Assembly: GCA_949841355.1 (NCBI GenBank)
Contig: CATKZP010000018.1
Coordinates: 1-64,000, forward strand
Source of the DNA: an uncultured Oscillospiraceae bacterium
GTDB lineage: Bacteria; Bacillota; Clostridia; Oscillospirales; Oscillospiraceae
DNA length: 64,000 bases
Direction: 5' to 3'
The notes under the pieces were generated by a model. It was not told where the DNA came from and searched no databases. It was given only the letters and a program-made list of their open reading frames with translations. Positions 13,701 to 21,362 of this stretch are shown here, in pieces. How positions within the stretch are numbered: the first letter of the stretch is position 1; every line of letters starts with the position of its first letter. The position numbers were made by a program, and so were the translations under genes.

Positions 13701-14493
13701 CCGGGTGGTCATCCCCGTGTTCCCCGGCACCAACTGCGAGTATGACAGCGTGCGGGCCTGCCTGCGGGCGGGGATGGACGCGGAGACGGTGGTCATCCGC
13801 AACCTCACCCCCGGCGCCCTGGCGGATTCCGCGCTGGAGCTGGAGCGGGCCATCAAAAACGCTCAGATCGTGTTCCTTCCCGGCGGTTTCTCCGGCGGCG
13901 ACGAGCCGGAGGGCTCCGCCAAGCTCATCGTATCCTTCTTCCGCAACCCCCGTTTGTCCGACGCGGTCCACGACCTGCTGAAGCGCCGGGACGGGCTGAT
14001 GCTGGGCATCTGCAACGGCTTCCAGGCCCTGCTGAAGCTGGGGCTGCTGCCCCATGGCGAGATCACCCCGGTGGACGGGAACAGCCCCACCCTCACCTAT
14101 AACCTCATCGGCCGGCACCAGAGCCGGTACGTCACCACCCGGGTGGCGTCGGTGAAGTCCCCCTGGATGCTGCTCAGCCATGTGGGCGACCTCCACGCCA
14201 TCACCGTCTCCCACGGCGAGGGCCGGTTCGCGGCCCCCCAGGGCGTGCTGGAGCAGCTCGCCGCCAACGGCCAGATCGCCACCCAGTACGTGGACGAGGC
14301 CGGCGTGCCTTCCATGGACATTTCGGTGAATCCCAACGGGTCTGCGCTGGCCATCGAGGGCGTGTTCTCCCCCGACGGCCGGGTGTTCGGCAAGATGGGC
14401 CACTCCGAGCGGCGGGGGGAGTTCGTGGCCAAGAACATTCCCGGCGACAAGCTCCAGCCCATTTTCGACTCCGGCGCGCTGTATTTTAGATAG
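10768..14493 (+). CDS. purL: Phosphoribosylformylglycinamidine synthase, single large polypeptide
   Basis: 1241 aa; TYWSDHCRHTTF, FKNETHNHPTEIEPFGGAATCIGG, C-terminal amidotransferase FPGTNCEYD and LGICNGFQALL. Confidence 0.97.
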   Translation: MKSQVFRCYVHKRPGFDVEAAGLCRDLREQLGIEGLRGLTILNRYDVEGIGDGVYEQAKGTVFSEPQVDAVYDEDFPRPAGSHSVLAVEALPGQFDQRSDSAAQCIQLMTGGERPLVAYAKVYVLEGVLSVPELERTAAYLINPVECREASLDKPETLARSYDIPERVATLDGFTALDENGLRAELDRLGLAMDLDDLKFLQNYFRDWERRDPTITEVRVVDTYWSDHCRHTTFSTHLDGVDIADPAVQAAYERYLAARVEVYGEEKAKKRPQTLMDLATIGAKALKKRGLLPELDESEEINACSIHVPAVVDGEEQDWLLMFKNETHNHPTEIEPFGGAATCIGGCIRDPLSGRAYVHQAMRVTGGGDPTVPLSETLEGKLPQRKIAQTAAAGYSSYGNQIGLATGHVAELYHPGYIAKRLECGAVVAAAPASHVRRERPAPGDVVILLGGRTGRDGIGGATGSSKSHNKKSLATMASEVQKGNAPEERKLQRLFRDENVTRMIKRCNDFGAGGVSVAIGELADGLAIDLDAVRKKYDGLDGTELAISESQERMAVVIAAEDEEQFIAMAQAENLEAYRVAVVTESPRMVMTWKGQTIADLSREFLNTNGAVKHARVSVPERNFSVAGHEFASLREMASSLKCASRRGLVERFDGSIGAGSVLMPFGGKTQTTPAQAMAALLPTMPGEETAQASVMAWGCDPEWLSADPFRGARASVTVSLAKLVAAGADYKDAYLTLQEFFEKLRDDPARWGKPFAALLGALDAQLKYGCAAIGGKDSMSGSFLDLDVPPTLISFAIAPVKAGDVLSPEFKEAGHPVYVFAGGPKDQTAWDAFHQLAQEGKVKAAWAVEHNAAEGVMNMSFGNRIGFQADPELELLWYAPAQGSIIAELTEDVDIPNTVRLGVTTEEPVVTLYHNGDLPPQHLKGEDSAPIDELLALNEGVLEEVYPTRAGTSEQVEAVTWDRRSPAVFDGEIARPRVVIPVFPGTNCEYDSVRACLRAGMDAETVVIRNLTPGALADSALELERAIKNAQIVFLPGGFSGGDEPEGSAKLIVSFFRNPRLSDAVHDLLKRRDGLMLGICNGFQALLKLGLLPHGEITPVDGNSPTLTYNLIGRHQSRYVTTRVASVKSPWMLLSHVGDLHAITVSHGEGRFAAPQGVLEQLAANGQIATQYVDEAGVPSMDISVNPNGSALAIEGVFSPDGRVFGKMGHSERRGEFVAKNIPGDKLQPIFDSGALYFR

Positions 14494-14628
14494 AAGCGCG
14501 CAGCGCCCGGGAGCAGGGGCATAAGTCCGGAGCGGAGGAGAAAGCCCAAGGAGGGGGCCGGAGGCCGCCGGATGGGTTTGTCCGCAGTCGGAGGACTTAT
14601 GGCCCGTTGCGGAGGGCGCGCAGCGTGA
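14494..14628 (+). other. Structured intergenic element, copy A
   Basis: Nested inverted repeats GGGGCATAAGTCC/GGACTTATGGCCC and GGAGAAAGCCC/GGGTTTGTCC; shares core with copy B at 34353-34485. Confidence 0.6.
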
Positions 14629-14672
14629 CAGATAGAAGCCCGCGGTGCCCGCAGGTGAAAATGATTTGATTA

Positions 14673-14706
14673 GGACGGCGCGGCGTTTGCTGCGCCGTCC
14701 TTTTCC
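14673..14706 (+). terminator. Intrinsic terminator
   Basis: GGACGGCGC...GCGCCGTCC followed by TTTTCCTGTTTTTT. Confidence 0.85.
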
Positions 14707-14811
14707 TGTTTTTTGCCTGCGGCGGCTGTCCCTTGATTACTCCCCCGCTTAGCGGTATAATTAGGCGAACGCCTTTTGGCCAACACACCTGGGATATAGG
14801 AGGGGGAAACG

Positions 14812-15819
14812 ATGCAGAACACCAGAAAAGCCCCAAAGAAGGGAATACGGGTCCTGCTGATGGTATTGGGCGGCATCCTCGGGGTGATGCTTCTTGCGGT
14901 GGCCGCCTTGTTTGTGATCCCGCTGACAGAGCGGGTGGACGCCTCCCCTGTGGCCGGCTCCGCCGGCTGGATGGCAGGGCTGCCGGACGACGCGCCCCTG
15001 GGCGGGCTGTCCATCCCCGGCACCCACGACGCGGGGGCACAGTATGTGCAGCTCGGCTTTTTCTCAAAATGTCAGGCCCGGAGCGTCGGCCAGCAGCTGG
15101 AGGACGGCTTCCGCTACCTTGATATCCGCCTTGCGGTCAGCGGGGACGGGCTCGGCCTGAACCACGGCTTCTGCGAATGCCGGACCGGCGCCGCGCCCTG
15201 GTCCGGGCGGCTCATGCTGGAGGATGTGCTGGAGGACTGCTATGCGTTTCTCTCCGCCCATCCCACCGAGACGGTGATCTTCGCGGTCAAGCAGGAGCAC
15301 GGGGACGAGAGCGTAGCGGAGTTTCAGCGCGTCCTGGACCGCTATATCCAGGCGGACATAGAGCGTTGGTATCTGGACAGCGAGCTGCCCTCTTTAGGCG
15401 AAGCCCGGGGCAGGCTCATTCTCCTGCGCCGGTATGACGACGAGGCGGAGCTTGGCACGAATGCCGGTATCGCGCTCATTTGGCCGAATCAGGACGGCTA
15501 TGACGACCCCGGAAAGGCGTTTTCCGACCAGGATTGCTCTGTGGGCAGCCTGCCCCTCGCCGTGCAGGACCGGTATGAGTACGACGAGGAGGAGAAGTGG
15601 GCCGCGTTCTGCGCCGAGGCAGACGATCCCGACGCGGTGGTGCTGCGGTTCCTCAGCACCAAGGGGCATATGACGTTCGGGCACCCGTATCGCTACGCCA
15701 AAGAGCTCAACCCCCGGCTGCTTGCGCTTTGCGAGGGCCAGGATCTATCCCTGGGGTGGACGGTCATCGACTTTGGCAATGCTCAGCTCGCCGCGGCGAT
15801 CTATGAGCAGAATTTCTAA
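14812..15819 (+). CDS. Phosphatidylinositol-specific phospholipase C X-domain protein
   Basis: LSIPGTHDAGA, RYLDIRLAVSGDGLGLNHGF, ETVIFAVKQE motifs; N-terminal TM/signal. Confidence 0.88.
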   Translation: MQNTRKAPKKGIRVLLMVLGGILGVMLLAVAALFVIPLTERVDASPVAGSAGWMAGLPDDAPLGGLSIPGTHDAGAQYVQLGFFSKCQARSVGQQLEDGFRYLDIRLAVSGDGLGLNHGFCECRTGAAPWSGRLMLEDVLEDCYAFLSAHPTETVIFAVKQEHGDESVAEFQRVLDRYIQADIERWYLDSELPSLGEARGRLILLRRYDDEAELGTNAGIALIWPNQDGYDDPGKAFSDQDCSVGSLPLAVQDRYEYDEEEKWAAFCAEADDPDAVVLRFLSTKGHMTFGHPYRYAKELNPRLLALCEGQDLSLGWTVIDFGNAQLAAAIYEQNF

Positions 15820-16079
15820 GCGTTGTGTGGCAGCGGCAAGGCCAGGTACGGCGGCCGGCGTGGTGATCCCTCCTTGTCGTGACACACCATGCCGGGCAGG
15901 AATAGCGGTTGAATTTATCCTTCTATCGTGAAACGGAACATCCGACGCTGCGCCCGTTTGAGGCTTTTATGTGCCTGCGCAGGGGCGCCTCATGATGACT
16001 GACGGATAAAGTTTTTTCAGTTTGAATGATATCATGGAAACCGCTTGGGCCGTGGAGTATCGGATTATGCCGCCGAAAT

Positions 16080-16120
16080 AAAATACTGGAGACGCGGCTA
16101 TCTGCGTCTCCAGTATTTGT
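16080..16120. terminator. Bidirectional intrinsic terminator
   Basis: AAATACTGGAGACGC...GCGTCTCCAGTATTT near-perfect inverted repeat. Confidence 0.75.
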
Positions 16121-16140
16121 TCCACAGCGTGTTAATCCAG

Positions 16141-16470
16141 TCAGAAGGACACGCTCCCGTTGAACGTTTCGTTTACCACATAGTAGGCTGTGTGCTCCTC
16201 CGGCTTGACATACAGCTTCAAACCGGTGATGGGCGTGCGCTTTTTCTCCTGCCGGAAGCCGGCCTTGGCCGCCTCCACCAGCGTGTCCAGATCCACCTCG
16301 CTGCCCTGGAACTGTAGGATGACGGTGGGCTTGAGGCTGTCCGCTTTGGCCTTGATTTCGGCGCGGGCCTTGGCGGCGGACGCCTTTTCCTCCGCCGTCA
16401 TGGGCTTTCTCCCGCCCTTCTTTTTGGCTTCGGGCTCAGTGGCCGAGCCGGCCGGTTTTTTCTTTTCCAT
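16141..16470 (-). CDS. DUF6465-like conserved protein
   Basis: MEKKKPAGS...VILQFQGSEVDLDTLVEAAKAGFRQEKKRTPITGLKLYVKPEEHTAYYVVN. Confidence 0.7.
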   Translation of the reverse strand: MEKKKPAGSATEPEAKKKGGRKPMTAEEKASAAKARAEIKAKADSLKPTVILQFQGSEVDLDTLVEAAKAGFRQEKKRTPITGLKLYVKPEEHTAYYVVNETFNGSVSF

Positions 16471-16560
16471 GAATATCACCCTTATTTTATCATTCGCTGG
16501 TTTAAATTACCAAGTCCATTATATAGGATGATGCCCCAAAAAGCAAGGTTTTATGCCGCT

Positions 16561-17709
16561 TTATTTGCGTTCAGTTTGAACCCAGTCCACCGGCATCCCA
16601 TTGACCTCCAGCCCCTCCCCGGCGGGGATGAGCAGATACCTCTTCCCGTCGATGATCCGCGTCTCCACCAGATAGCTCTGCTCCGGCGGCACGGCGATGG
16701 TCACATCGGCGGCCTTGACCTCAAACCGCCTGCTGTCGATGAGGTTGGCGGGGCTGAGCGCCGCCCCCTCACCGAACAACTCCCCGCACTTTGCGCAGAA
16801 CGCCTCTGTCTGGGCGGCTTCTGCGCCGCAGTCCCGCAGAATGGCGGCCACGTCCTTGGCGGTGACGGCCAGGGGTTCGGGGTCTTTGGCTTCCCGGTGC
16901 TCCTCCATTTTGGCGGTCAGCCGCTCATGGACGGCCTGCACCACCTCCAGGCCGCAGGCCCCCTCCAGCCCCTCCCGCAGGGCGGTCTGGAACGCCTCCC
17001 GCTGCTCCCCGGCGGACATGGGCGGCTCGGTGTGGAAAATGGCGTCCAAAAACTCCTGGTGCAGCTCGTCCGGCTTGCGGGCGTAGGTGAGGGCATTGTA
17101 GATGTTGGCCGCCCGGTCGTCAAAGGCCGGGAACAGGAAGCCCAGCTCCGGCGGCGAGACGATTTGACTGGGGGCGCAGTTGTGGAACTCATTTTCGCCC
17201 GCGCAGTAGCTCAGCTCCAGTTTGCCGTCCTTCACGGGGCACACGCAGCACACAATGTAGGAGAACACCGTGTCGCCCTCATCCGCGCGATCCTCGCCAT
17301 CTTTGCCCCGGTGGGGCACATCGTAGGCGTCGTGGGCCAGCAGGATCAGATAATTGCTCTCGCCCATGTCAAGGCTGTCGATGACCGTTTGATAAAACTC
17401 CTGGCGCACCTCGCCGTCCTTCAGCCCGGAGTCCCGCAGGGCCATGAGGCGGCGGTGCTCGTCGCTGTCCGCCACCTGCTGGGTGGAGAACACGATGTCG
17501 ATGAGGTTCCGGCCCAGGGCCCCGGACAGGGTCTTTTTCAGCAGGGCTAAGTACTTCTCCCCCTCCTCCTCGGGCATCCGGTCCAAGGACTCGTCCAGGT
17601 AGGAGACGATCTCCTTTTGACTGTTCACATAGCAGCCGTAAATGCGGCCGATGGCGTTTTTGCCCAGCCGGAAGCGGCGCTTCAGCTCGCTGATCTCTTT
17701 CTGATTCAT
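16561..17709 (-). CDS. DUF4317 domain-containing protein
   Basis: 382 aa; N-terminus MNQKEISELKRRFRLGKNAIGRIYGCYVN recalled as typical of DUF4317. Confidence 0.8.
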   Translation of the reverse strand: MNQKEISELKRRFRLGKNAIGRIYGCYVNSQKEIVSYLDESLDRMPEEEGEKYLALLKKTLSGALGRNLIDIVFSTQQVADSDEHRRLMALRDSGLKDGEVRQEFYQTVIDSLDMGESNYLILLAHDAYDVPHRGKDGEDRADEGDTVFSYIVCCVCPVKDGKLELSYCAGENEFHNCAPSQIVSPPELGFLFPAFDDRAANIYNALTYARKPDELHQEFLDAIFHTEPPMSAGEQREAFQTALREGLEGACGLEVVQAVHERLTAKMEEHREAKDPEPLAVTAKDVAAILRDCGAEAAQTEAFCAKCGELFGEGAALSPANLIDSRRFEVKAADVTIAVPPEQSYLVETRIIDGKRYLLIPAGEGLEVNGMPVDWVQTERK

Positions 17710-17823
17710 GGTGACCTCGCAGTTTCAAATGGATTTTGCGCGGCGCTCAGAATCCCGGGCCGCGCAATCAAAGCAGATGTCTTATTATAAGGGAGAGCGG
17801 CAAAACTTACAAGCCCTGCCCCC

Positions 17824-18825
17824 TCACCGCCGGAGGCGCAGGTCGTCCCCGTAGAAGGTGAGCTCCTGGTACAGCCCCCCGATGCGGGAGGCCAGCTGGG
17901 GGGTGTAGCGCTGGGCGATGTGGTCCATGGACAGGTTGGTGGAGATGATGGTGTGCCGCCCCGCCTGGATGCGGCTGTTCACCACCTCGTACAGGGACGC
18001 CTGGGACAGAGGGGTGGTGAGCTCGCTGCCCAGGTCGTCCAGGATCAGCAGGTCGCAGCCCAGGCAGCGCCGGGTGTCGTCCCGGGCCTGGCGCTCCTCC
18101 CCGGCGTCCCGGGTGAAGCGGCGGGTCTCAAAGGCGGCGAACAGACGGATGGCGGTGTCGTACACCACCGAGTATCCCCGCTGGGACACCTCCCGGGCGA
18201 TGCAGCCGGACAAGAAGGTCTTGCCCAGCCCCGTCCCGCCGGACAGCAGCAGGTTTTTCAGCGGATAGCCGGGGAACTGCCGGGCGTAGCCCTCGCACAC
18301 CCGGACCACCCGGCTCATATTGTCCCGGGGGGAGCGGGTCTGGCCCTGCCAGGGCTGGTCGCTGTAGACGTCCAGCCGCAGCTTGTCAAAGCTCTGCTCG
18401 TCGGTGAGGTTCAGCAGGGCGGTGAGGGCGCGCAGCTGCTCCTGGGCGCACAGCTGCTTCAGGCAGGCGCACATGCCCCCGGAGGTCCACCCCGTGTCCC
18501 CGCACAGGGGGCAGTCAGGGATGTCGTCCAGCGCGCCGGGGCCGTGGCCCAGCCCGGCCATCAGCCGGGTGCGCTCCGCCTGGAGCGCCTCGCTCCGGGC
18601 TCGGATGGCGGCGATCTCGGGGCCGTCGGAGGCCACGGGCCTCCCGCCGGTGGCCAGCCGGGCCAGGTCGGCCATGGTCCCCCGCAGGGCGGCGTCCACC
18701 TCCCGCAGCCGGGGCGCCTTGGCGTACAGCTCCCGCTCCAGGGCGAAGCGGCGGCGCTCCCGGCGCTCCCGGCGGCGCTCCAGCCGGGCCTGGGCGGTGC
18801 GCATCACAGTAGGCTCATAGGACAC
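17824..18825 (-). CDS. DnaC/DnaI-like ATP-binding helicase loader
   Basis: LLLSGGTGLGKTFLSGCIAREV Walker A, LLILDDLGSE Walker B, Zn-ribbon CPLCGDTGW. Confidence 0.88.
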   Translation of the reverse strand: MSYEPTVMRTAQARLERRRERRERRRFALERELYAKAPRLREVDAALRGTMADLARLATGGRPVASDGPEIAAIRARSEALQAERTRLMAGLGHGPGALDDIPDCPLCGDTGWTSGGMCACLKQLCAQEQLRALTALLNLTDEQSFDKLRLDVYSDQPWQGQTRSPRDNMSRVVRVCEGYARQFPGYPLKNLLLSGGTGLGKTFLSGCIAREVSQRGYSVVYDTAIRLFAAFETRRFTRDAGEERQARDDTRRCLGCDLLILDDLGSELTTPLSQASLYEVVNSRIQAGRHTIISTNLSMDHIAQRYTPQLASRIGGLYQELTFYGDDLRLRR

Positions 18826-19792
18826 CTTCGCCCCCTCCTCTCTGCTGTTCCTCTAAGAATTGATCCAGCCAGTCGTTGTTTTTCTGAATGCGCTCCTGGC
18901 TGGGCTGGAAGTCCCGGGGCGGAGCCTTGACCCCGGCGGCGGACCGCCTGGGGGGCTTGTCCCCCGCCTCCACCTGCTGGGGGGTTTTGTACCCCGCCTG
19001 GTGCCAGGAGAGCAGGATTTTGTTCATATACGGCCAATTCATGGCCTTTTTCTGGTACACAGTGCGCTCGTAGGCCATGCGGATGAGCTCGTCGCTCAGC
19101 CCCATGCCCACCCAGGCGGCGATGTACTCCCGCTCCCGCTCCACGGCGGGGCGGCGCTCGGCCACCCCCACGGCCTGGAGCACGGCCCACTCCCGGCCGT
19201 CCACCGCCTCCTGGCGGCGCAGGTAGTCCTCCGCCCGCTCCAGGGTGTCCAGCCCCAGCCGCTTCCACTGAAAGGCCAGGCGCTGAATCTGGGGCATCCG
19301 GGGGCAGGCGGCGGGGCTGTTTTTGGCCCGGCGCTCCCGGCGGACGGCCCAGCCGGCGAGCAGCAAAATCACCTCCGGCGGCAGGCCCAGGTGGTCGTAG
19401 ATGGTGTAGGCGCACCGCAAATCGCTGTCGGTGAACACCCGCCCCAGCATTCCCTCCAGCTCCCGGCACAGCCCCTGGAAGTCCGGCTCTTTTTCCAGGG
19501 CGGCGGCGACGTCCCCCCGGGTGTACTCGGGGGGGCGGTCGTCCTGCCTGGGGGGCGGGGGCGGGGCGCTGGACGGCGGCTGGGCCAGCCCCAGCCCGGC
19601 CAGCCGCTCCCAGGCGGGGCGCAGGCGGGCCTCCTGCCAGCGCAGGCGGGCGGCGGCCTTGTCCCCGTCCCCGCCGCACTCCAGCAGGGCCAGATATAAA
19701 AGCGCCCCGTCCCCGTCGCCGGACTCCACCAGCAGCCGGGCCGCCTGGGCGGACATGGACAGGATCTCGCTGGGCAGCAGCAGCGGGGTCAA
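18815..19792 (-). CDS. DnaD domain replication-initiation protein
   Basis: Overlaps the DnaC-like gene; C-terminal WVGMGLSDELIRMAYERTVYQKKAMNWPYMNKILLSWHQAGYKT is the DnaD C-domain signature. Confidence 0.85.
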   Translation of the reverse strand: MTPLLLPSEILSMSAQAARLLVESGDGDGALLYLALLECGGDGDKAAARLRWQEARLRPAWERLAGLGLAQPPSSAPPPPPRQDDRPPEYTRGDVAAALEKEPDFQGLCRELEGMLGRVFTDSDLRCAYTIYDHLGLPPEVILLLAGWAVRRERRAKNSPAACPRMPQIQRLAFQWKRLGLDTLERAEDYLRRQEAVDGREWAVLQAVGVAERRPAVEREREYIAAWVGMGLSDELIRMAYERTVYQKKAMNWPYMNKILLSWHQAGYKTPQQVEAGDKPPRRSAAGVKAPPRDFQPSQERIQKNNDWLDQFLEEQQRGGGEGVL

Positions 19793-19927
19793 GGGCGCTC
19801 ACTTCCTCTCTTTTTCTCGGGCCTTTATTCTACCTGATTCCGGCAAAAAAATCAACCGCCCGGGGGCGGTTGATTTTCTGTTCCGTGTTTCAGCCTGTCC
19901 GCGCCGTCCGGGCAGACGGCCGCCTCC

Positions 19928-20728
19928 TTACAGCTTTCCGCCGGGCCGGTCCAGCTTCAGGCACCACCAGCTGTATACCGACTGGCCCACGCCCCACACG
20001 ATGCACACCGCCAGGGCGGGCAGGAAGCCCCAGTTGAAGAACATCCCGCCCACGGCGAACACCACCCACAGCGCCATGCAGGTCCAGCACATGGCCTGAT
20101 ACGCCTGGAACGCGCACTGGCCGATGATGGCCCGCTCCGCCTCGTCGCAGCAGTCATACCACTTTTTCTGGAACTTGGGGTCGTACACCGAGCCCTTTTT
20201 CTCCGGGTAGAGCCGCTTGGTCAGGTCGATCAGCTTCTGCTGGAGCACCATGGGCACGAACAGATCCGCCAGGAAGGCGGCCAGCCCGCCGAAGAACATG
20301 GGAGCCGGCATCATCCGCTCCGTCCCCTTGTTGCCCACGAACCCGGCAAACATGGCCGCCAGCAGAAACAGCGCCGCCACGGTGCACAGCCCGGTGACCC
20401 ATAGGCACACCGACAGCTTGACGTCAGTCTGGCCGCTCACCGTCTCGTCCTCCCCGTCCCAGCCGGCCAGCTGCTTTTTCGCGCTGAAGTAGATGGGCAG
20501 GCAGACGGCCAGCTCGGCCACCGGCAGGGCGATGAGCAGCCACGGCGCCGCGTGATTGGTGAAGAACAGCCCCGCGCCGTCCAGCGCACCCTGGAAGTCC
20601 TGCAAATTCAGCGTCACCAGGGCAAAGCCCAGCCCGCCGCCCAGCGCCAGGCTGAGCACCACGGTCAAAATAAACTTGGGCAGGGCCTTTTTGTTCTCCT
20701 GCCGCGCCGCGTCGTTATTGTTTTTCAT
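19928..20728 (-). CDS. DUF3169-like membrane protein
   Basis: MKNNNDAARQENKKALPKFILTVVLSLALGGGLGFALVTLNL, multiple TM segments; paired with an upstream HTH gene. Confidence 0.6.
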   Translation of the reverse strand: MKNNNDAARQENKKALPKFILTVVLSLALGGGLGFALVTLNLQDFQGALDGAGLFFTNHAAPWLLIALPVAELAVCLPIYFSAKKQLAGWDGEDETVSGQTDVKLSVCLWVTGLCTVAALFLLAAMFAGFVGNKGTERMMPAPMFFGGLAAFLADLFVPMVLQQKLIDLTKRLYPEKKGSVYDPKFQKKWYDCCDEAERAIIGQCAFQAYQAMCWTCMALWVVFAVGGMFFNWGFLPALAVCIVWGVGQSVYSWWCLKLDRPGGKL

Positions 20729-20930
20729 CGTTCTCCCCCTCTAAACTGAAAATGTCCTCCACCGTCACCCCGCAGATTTTTGCCAGGGTGAGGGCCAGCG
20801 TCACCGACGGGGAGTAGTCCCCCCGCTCGATGAGGCTGATGGTCTGCCGGGACACCCCGGCCATCCGCCCCAGCTCCTGCTGGTTGACGCCCAGCGCCGC
20901 CCGGCGCTCCTTCAAACGGTTTTTCAGCAC
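20715..20930 (-). CDS. XRE-family HTH regulator (Cro/C1 type, 71 aa)
   Basis: MLKNRLKERRAALGVNQQELGRMAGVSRQTISLIERGDYSPSVTLALTLAKICGVTVEDIF. Confidence 0.93.
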   Translation of the reverse strand: MLKNRLKERRAALGVNQQELGRMAGVSRQTISLIERGDYSPSVTLALTLAKICGVTVEDIFSLEGENDEKQ

Positions 20931-20944
20931 GGCCGCGCCTCCTT

Positions 20945-21136
20945 TTACTCCTGCGCCGTCCCCGGCTCCTCCGAGAGGACCCGCTCACAGGCCCCACGGA
21001 GCCAGCCCTTCTCTCCGTTCATGCGCTGGTAGGCCTCCCGAATCCCGTTGCGCACCGCCCACTTGATGACAAAATACAGCGCGCACAGTACGATCAGCGC
21101 CGTCCCGCCGCTTACACCCAGCTCGTTCCAAATCAT
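20945..21136 (-). CDS. Small single-TM membrane protein (63 aa)
   Basis: MIWNELGVSGGTALIVLCALYFVIKWAVRNGIREAYQRMN..., preceded by AGGAGGACTGGACT; track ORF extends further upstream but that part is repeat/promoter sequence. Confidence 0.65.
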   Translation of the reverse strand: MIWNELGVSGGTALIVLCALYFVIKWAVRNGIREAYQRMNGEKGWLRGACERVLSEEPGTAQE

Positions 21137-21162
21137 AGTCCAGTCCTCCTTGACAGCTTTCT

Positions 21163-21219
21163 TTGTCGTTCTGACAACTAACCTTGTCGTTTTGACAATT
21201 TTATTTGTCATTTTGAGAA
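21163..21219. promoter_or_regulatory. Three tandem palindromic operator-like sites TTGTC-N5-GACAA, 21-bp spacing
   Basis: TTGTCGTTCTGACAA (21163-21177), TTGTCGTTTTGACAA (21184-21198), TTGTCATTTTGAGAA (21205-21219). Confidence 0.75.
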
Positions 21220-21244
21220 TACCACACCCCACAACTCCTGTCAA
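21216..21244 (-). promoter_or_regulatory. Sigma-A-type promoter for the small-TM/HTH/DUF3169 operon
   Basis: Minus strand TTGACA - 17 nt - TATTCT; -10 overlaps the first palindrome. Confidence 0.75.
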
Positions 21245-21362
21245 GGGGTGTTTCACAAATTTTTCGAAGTTGTTAAATTTTCCCCGGGGCTTGTCATACG
21301 GCGTCGAATTATGTAAAATGGTACTCACCTACAAAACCGCCCCCGAGAGGAAAGGAGTCCCC

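Noticed and set aside
15820-16140. Possible small gene in the intergenic region after PI-PLC (ORF 15722-15931)
   Set aside because: No RBS-supported start or family signature; overlaps the PI-PLC 3' end.
21163-21219. CRISPR-like short repeats
   Set aside because: Repeat/spacer geometry is wrong (15-bp palindromes with 6-bp gaps, only three) and no cas genes are present; operator array fits better.
21137-21328. N-terminal extension of the 20945-21328 ORF (KMTNKIVKTTRLVVRTTKKAVK)
   Set aside because: The repeat-like peptide is just the tandem operator palindromes and promoter read in frame; the RBS-supported ATG is at 21136.
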